Shown here piece by piece: positions 5,808 to 7,628 of a DNA stretch of 7,628 nucleotides. Origin of the DNA: Planctomycetaceae bacterium (lineage in GTDB: Bacteria; Planctomycetota; Planctomycetia; Pirellulales; Thermoguttaceae). The notes beneath the pieces are model-generated. The model searched no databases. It was not told where the DNA came from and saw nothing but the letters and a program-made list of their open reading frames with translations. Location of the stretch: NCBI GenBank assembly GCA_003532715.1, contig DOEZ01000215.1, forward strand, positions 3,372 to 10,999. The letters run 5' to 3'. Made by a program: the position numbers and the translations under genes. Positions within the stretch are counted from its first letter, which is position 1. Each line of letters opens with the position of its first letter.

Positions 5808-7628
5808 CTACGCTCCGTCGACGCCCGCGCGTATCGGCTCCGCGATGACCTCGCGGAGCAGGGCCGTGAGCGTTCCGACGTCGCACGGTTTCTGCAAGAA
5901 GAAGCTCGCCCCCCGCGTGAGCGATTCTTGTTGGTCTCGGCTGCTCGCCGAGAGCATGACGATCGGGATTTCCATCGTTTCGCCATGGTTGCCCAGTTCG
6001 GTAATCATCTCGAGACCGCCCATGATCGGCATGAAGTTGTCGAGAAGGATTGCGTTGGGGTGGCAGTGGCGAGCCAACTCGACGGCCGATCGGCCGTCGA
6101 AGGCCGTGAGAACCTCATAGCCGTTGGTCCGGAGGCGGATTTCCATGGCCTCGACGAATTCCCGGTCGTCGTCGACCAGCAGAACGCGGGGGCCCGTGGG
6201 TTCCTCGGCGGCAAGGCTCTGTTCTTCTGCGAAGGCGTGAAGCGCGTCGCTTGCCCGGTTCTTGCCCGACCAGGTCCCCTTGGACTGGACGGTGATGCGT
6301 GGAAACTTTGCCGCCGGCGTGTTTCGTCGGTATTCGACCCAGGCGTTTTGCACTTGTTCGAGCATTTTGGGAAGCTCGATGGGCGGGCATAGAGTCAAGA
6401 GGAGCCACTTGTGGGGAAGTATCCGCAAGACCAGATCGCTCCCGCGAACTCTACCCTGAAGGAACTCGTCGATCGCGTCCGAGACGTTCGACTCGACGGG
6501 CGTTTCGACGTCAGCGACCAGCAGGGAAATCGAGGTAGAGGAACCCTCCGCTTGGTCGACGCGGCGCAAGAATCGCCCAACCAGCGCGGTGGGATTCCAC
6601 GTGGGGACGGTGAACGAAAAGGTGGTTCCGCGATTGAGTTCACTCTCGACGCGAATCTCGCCGAGATTGACGTGGACCAGTTCCTTGGCGATACTCAACC
6701 CCAGTCCGAAGCCGTCCGTGCTGAACTGCGTCGGCGTATCGACGCGGCGGAAACGGTCGTAGATCGCCTTGAGGTTTTCCGGGGCGATTCCCGGTCCGTC
6801 GTCGGCGATTTCGATCACGACGTCGTCCGAGTCGGCTGCGTGCGTCGCGCGGAGGGCCACCGTTCCGCCCGGCCGGCCGAATTTGATCGCATTGACCGCC
6901 AGGTTGACGATGACGCGGCCCGTCTTGTCGGGATCATGGTAGGCCGTCGGAAGCCCTTCGTCGACGGAAACGGTGAAGCCAATTTTCTTGAGTTCCGCCT
7001 TCCGTTCCAGGACTGGCCGGACGTGTTCGAACACGTCGCGGACGTTCGACGGGCGTCGCCACACATGCAGCAATCCGGCGTCGAGCCGGCTCATGTCGAG
7101 CATGTCGTCGACCATGGCCGCCAGGTCGTCGGTCCGGTCGTTCACGATTTCGAGAAACCGGCGGTGCTGTTCGGCGACCGGGCCGGTCAGTCCATCGAGC
7201 ATCAGCGAAACGTACTCCCTGATGACCGTCAAGGGAGTGCGGAAATCGTGCGAGACGTTGTCGACGAACTGGTGGGCCATTTTGTACAAGCGAGCCAACC
7301 GCTTGTTCTTTCGGTCCAAGAGGCTCTTCGCCGCCCGCAGCTCGTCGTTCTTTCGGTCCAGCAGCGAGTTGACTTCGCGTAGTTCGGCATTTTGCCGGTC
7401 GAGCTGCTCGTTCGCGTCACGTATCTGGAGCAGCGCGCGCTGGCGTTCGACGGCCCGCCGCACGACGTTTTCAAGCGTCTTCGCGCTGAGATCGTCCTTG
7501 TGAACGTAGTCGCTTGCCCCGACCGTCGTGGTCTCGATTCCGACGACTGGGTCGCTGTTGCAGGTGAGCACGACGATCGTGGCTTTTTCGGCGGCGCCGC
7601 GCACTTCGCGGAGCGCTTCGAGTCCCCT
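5808..7628 (-). CDS. Hybrid histidine kinase: REC - coiled coil - HisKA - HATPase - degenerate GGDEF-like - REC (N-terminus cut by window edge)
   Basis: The frame is open to the right edge with no needed start, so the 5' end lies outside; 606 codons are visible and residues are counted from the edge. Residues 1-62 are the second half of a receiver domain (T22 in VVLTCNSD, K44 in DYVHKDDL). Residues 63-116 form a coiled coil with three 14-residue repeats. HisKA follows with H127 in NVSHDFRTPL. The ATPase domain (about 230-345) has N246, DDGPGI at 276-281 and GFGLGL at 306-311, so the kinase core looks intact. Residues about 350-470 look like a GGDEF fold without its signature. The C-terminal receiver (481-600) has D486-D488, D530, S560 and K580. 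There is no membrane helix in the visible part. Autophosphorylation at H127 and transfer to D530 or to the adjacent regulator is the expected chemistry; the stimulus is unknown. Confidence 0.92.
   Translation of the reverse strand, partial: RGLEALREVRGAAEKATIVVLTCNSDPVVGIETTTVGASDYVHKDDLSAKTLENVVRRAVERQRALLQIRDANEQLDRQNAELREVNSLLDRKNDELRAAKSLLDRKNKRLARLYKMAHQFVDNVSHDFRTPLTVIREYVSLMLDGLTGPVAEQHRRFLEIVNDRTDDLAAMVDDMLDMSRLDAGLLHVWRRPSNVRDVFEHVRPVLERKAELKKIGFTVSVDEGLPTAYHDPDKTGRVIVNLAVNAIKFGRPGGTVALRATHAADSDDVVIEIADDGPGIAPENLKAIYDRFRRVDTPTQFSTDGFGLGLSIAKELVHVNLGEIRVESELNRGTTFSFTVPTWNPTALVGRFLRRVDQAEGSSTSISLLVADVETPVESNVSDAIDEFLQGRVRGSDLVLRILPHKWLLLTLCPPIELPKMLEQVQNAWVEYRRNTPAAKFPRITVQSKGTWSGKNRASDALHAFAEEQSLAAEEPTGPRVLLVDDDREFVEAMEIRLRTNGYEVLTAFDGRSAVELARHCHPNAILLDNFMPIMGGLEMITELGNHGETMEIPIVMLSASSRDQQESLTRGASFFLQKPCDVGTLTALLREVIAEPIRAGVDGA
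7284..7409 (-). repeat. 42-bp tandem repeat encoding three 14-residue coiled-coil units
   Basis: Residues 74-115 (from the window edge) of the hybrid kinase read as three units of the pattern LDRxNxxLRxxx, each 14 residues (two heptads). At DNA level the 14-mer GTTCTTTCGGTCCA occurs identically on the + strand at 7305-7318 and 7347-7360, exactly 42 nt apart; a diverged third copy lies a further 42 nt on. This is the signalling helix joining the first receiver to the HisKA domain. Confidence 0.8.

Noticed and set aside
1..7628. Search for CRISPR arrays, tRNA/rRNA genes, transposases and phage or defence genes
   Set aside because: None seen: no spaced direct repeats of CRISPR size, no recognisable tRNA or rRNA sequence, and every long gene belongs to a known metabolic, uptake or signalling family.

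Overview
The window is GC-rich bacterial DNA with tightly packed protein genes and no RNA genes, insertion sequences, phage genes or CRISPR arrays that I could see. The protein styles suggest a planctomycete, possibly of the Pirellulales type: a long clostridial/Bacteroides-style RnfB, a ComEC with an altered nuclease-domain motif, a cytoplasmic REC-first hybrid kinase, and a palindromic repeat beginning GTAGGGTGGGG. That assignment is an inference from general familiarity and is not proven by any marker in the window.

Layout. Bases 1-1052 (+ strand) hold the last 41 codons of rnfA and the complete rnfB, the end of an operon for the ion-pumping Rnf ferredoxin:NAD+ oxidoreductase. The rnfA-rnfB ending fits the gene order rnfCDGEAB. 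Bases 1053-1185 are a convergent gap that contains a long, almost perfect inverted repeat (24-nt arms, 33-nt loop). Bases 1186-7628 carry four genes on the - strand. In transcription order they are a large hybrid histidine kinase cut by the right edge, a stand-alone response regulator, a glutamate dehydrogenase and comEC.

How they may work together. The kinase and regulator lie 72 nt apart in the same direction and are probably one phosphotransfer module. The kinase has receiver domains at both ends and no membrane segment in the part seen, so its input may be a phosphoryl group or a partner protein rather than an external ligand. The glutamate dehydrogenase has its own good promoter (TTGACA, 18 nt, TATTCT with an extended -10 TG) in the 155-nt gap before it. 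comEC follows it after only 27 nt with a poor ribosome binding site and is probably co-transcribed, although no functional link between them is known.

Most of the window is ordinary housekeeping sequence. The points that deserve a second look are the apparent pseudo-GGDEF domain between the kinase core and the terminal receiver, the Cys/His cluster on the signalling face of the small regulator, the single-cluster remnant ferredoxin at the RnfB C-terminus, and the inverted repeat in the convergent gap. I found no clear evidence of an undescribed multi-gene system.
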